The position numbers and the translations under genes were made by a program. A DNA stretch of 64,000 nucleotides from Astropecten irregularis (taxonomy: Eukaryota; Echinodermata; Asteroidea; Paxillosida; Astropectinidae), in NCBI GenBank assembly GCA_963971285.1, contig OZ020250.1:19744783-19808782 (forward strand). Direction: 5' to 3'. Under the pieces are notes generated by a model. The model saw only the letters and a list, made by a program, of their open reading frames with translations. It ran no database searches and was not told the origin of the DNA. Below, in pieces: positions 62,054 through 64,000 of the stretch; the first letter of the stretch is position 1; each line of letters opens with the position of its first letter.

Positions 62054-64000
62054 TTTGGGTTACTGTATCTATAACGCATACACACAAAAACACAAATCCA
62101 CGTTATAACCACTGGTGTTCCTAGGTTCCAGATTTATGTAAACATGAAGATACACTTGTCAATTGGTAGTGTTTGTTTATTGATTTCCAATTTATGGAGG
62201 GTCCGGGTTCTGGGCAATTGACGTGATCGGACTTCGCTGCACTTTGATCTACAACACAAAACTTCGTCATTCTTTTTTTTTTCTGATAAAAGGCGTGCAA
62301 ATTTGCCAACTGAACTGAACATTAATTTTGATAGTATACAAATATCACATGGTTTGAGGGTGGGCAGTCGATTCGAGCTCCCAAGGTGTTGGAATTTTTA
62401 GGGGGAAGTTCATGCACGCGCACTGCAAACTAGGACAGATGCGCAGTGAGATGTTCCATGCGCAGTAAAATGTTACATTGTGTAACAGTTCCTTCCAAGT
62501 GTACAGTTGTATAAGTGCCAGTTGGCATTATCACAGTGCTGTCGTCGGTCGAGTTGGTTCGAGTCTCGGCATTTTGTACAAAGTCAAAAGGTGCGGCCGT
62601 TTCCAGCACTGCATAGTATTATATTCAACTCCATGCTCGCTGTCTTTTATAATATTGGAGCACAAAACAAAACACATGTAGTTCATTCACTCAAGGCATA
62701 TAGATTGCTTGCAAGTTTACTTTATTCCTTTTTAAATTTACAAATTTCATACATCATCTGATTCTCTCAAAATCTAAATTTTTCGGAAGAATTTTTTACA
62801 TCTGTTTATTTCACTATTCTACAGCACTTTTTTCTTTTTAAGTTTATATATAGCACCATTGTGCCCAAGTCACATGTTTATATCGTATCTTCTTATCGAA
62901 TAGCTGTATATCAATTTAAACACTAATTAGTATGTCCATCAATAAATTAAATATTTTGTTTTTACGCCACAATTTCCTTCTCTTTTCAAACAATCGCTTT
63001 TTGTCATCCTTTTTGGTTCGTGATTATGTTTTTTATGGGCCTAAAATCGATAAATGCATTCTGTATTACAGAAAATGGAGTGAAGAAAAACGAGCCAAAC
63101 ATTTCAGCATGATTTTGAGGCAGTCCCATGTCGCATAGGTTCATGTATTTTACTTTATTATAAATGCACATTCACGATTGTGCATCTAATTAGAACGAAA
63201 TCCATCTGTGCGCCTTATACGTCGAAAACCCAAACAGTGTTAATGAATTCGGGCGATTTTACAATAGTGCGCCTCCAAGAGTTTGCAACGCGTTGGCCAA
63301 TCACAATGCGCGGAATCTGTCGACCCAATGTGCGTCTTGAATAGTCTGGTTCCAAGACCAAGAATCTCCAACTATTCTCTGCCAATTATAAGATTTTTAA
63401 TAAGAGTCGTCAGGGAATCTTTAGGCAGGGAACCAGACTACGTTTGGAAAGGGTCGACATATTTCGCGCATTGTGATTGGTCAACGCGTTGCAAACTCTT
63501 GGTGGCGCACTATGTGGGAATCCGCCATATCATACCAATTATAATCAATCTTTATCATTTCAATAGTGACGTGCAATAGCAATTATTACAATATGGAAAA
63601 CATTGCAGCAATAGCACAAAGCCGTGTGTATTTTCTGATCAAATTTAGTTACCAAATGAATAAAATAATTATACATGACAAAATGATATTAGTGCAGTAT
63701 AATGCTAACTAAATATGCGATCAAGGGATACAGTTCCCTTGAGAAGTATATATCATGTATTTATAATAGTTGATCATAATTTATTCGATATTTCGTGATT
63801 TTAATATAGCGCAGGGACTACGTCATCAATACTTAATTATTCTACCCGCCACTACAGCACATGCGTATACCACGTTCTGATGACGTCAGGGAAAATAAAC
63901 ATGAATAATTCATGACTCAAAGTGTCTGGTATAGCGAGCGTTCGGTTAAAGCGGCGCGTACTAAACAGACTTATGAAAATAATATACTTTATGATCCGGT
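62054..64000. other. Region upstream of NCLX, no gene recognised
   Basis: Should hold the NCLX promoter, which I cannot pinpoint. Apart from the family F element (63247-63531) I see only AT-rich sequence and short unconvincing frames. Confidence 0.5.
63247..63531. repeat. MITE family F, complete copy with long inverted arms
   Basis: Left arm AATAGTGCGCCTCCAAGAGT, TTGCAACGCGTTGGCCAATC, GTCGACCC; right arm GGGTCGAC, GATTGGTCAACGCGTTGCAA, ACTCTTGGTGGCGCACTAT. The arms pair over roughly 75 bases. A second, inner pair AGTCTGGTTCC / GGAACCAGACT suggests a nested palindrome. Confidence 0.8.

Noticed and set aside
62500..62575. GGTTCGAGTCTCGG tRNA-like B box upstream of NCLX
   Set aside because: No A box at proper distance and no second copy; too weak to annotate.

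Overview
This is an intron-rich, AT-rich metazoan nuclear window, full of short palindromic DNA transposons and tRNA-derived SINEs. Gene content (a TSP1/TSPN/EGF matrix protein, a cathepsin L and a mitochondrial Na/Ca exchanger), gene density and repeat style suggest a marine invertebrate deuterostome, probably an echinoderm or close relative. That assignment is inference. Three multi-exon genes were assembled by hand from reading frame, intron phase and splice sites, and each closes as an uninterrupted CDS.

Region 1 (about 1.2-33.1 kb, + strand): a 15-exon gene for a predicted 1048-residue secreted protein. Order: signal peptide, agrin-NtA/TIMP-like (NTR-fold) module, TSP1, thrombospondin N-terminal/laminin-G-like domain, Ser/Thr/Pro-rich linker, two TSP1, six EGF repeats with the exact WIF1 cysteine spacing, and a basic tyrosine-rich tail. 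I do not recognise a named orthologue with this order.

Region 2 (about 37.4-44.5 kb, - strand): a complete 6-coding-exon cathepsin L gene (327 aa; Cys, His and Asn catalytic residues present), with a probable TATA box and noncoding first exon near 44.4 kb. It is convergent with gene 1.

Region 3 (47.05-62.05 kb, - strand): a 14-exon NCLX (SLC8B1) mitochondrial Na+/Ca2+ (Li+) exchanger gene, 633 aa. Intron 4 is AT-AC with a perfect U12-type donor, and intron 12 is GT-AG with a perfect U12-type donor, so two minor-spliceosome introns flank the two ion-binding alpha repeats. The alpha-2 motif has Cys where mammals have the functionally critical Ser. A 22-codon upstream ORF ends five bases before the start codon.

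The rest is introns and intergenic DNA with at least nine miniature inverted-repeat families (two related families ending in TTAA, one whose GAGCCG-rich ends have become hexanucleotide microsatellites), several tRNA-SINE families, minisatellites and a long CTG array. No rRNA, CRISPR, bacterial or viral gene was seen.
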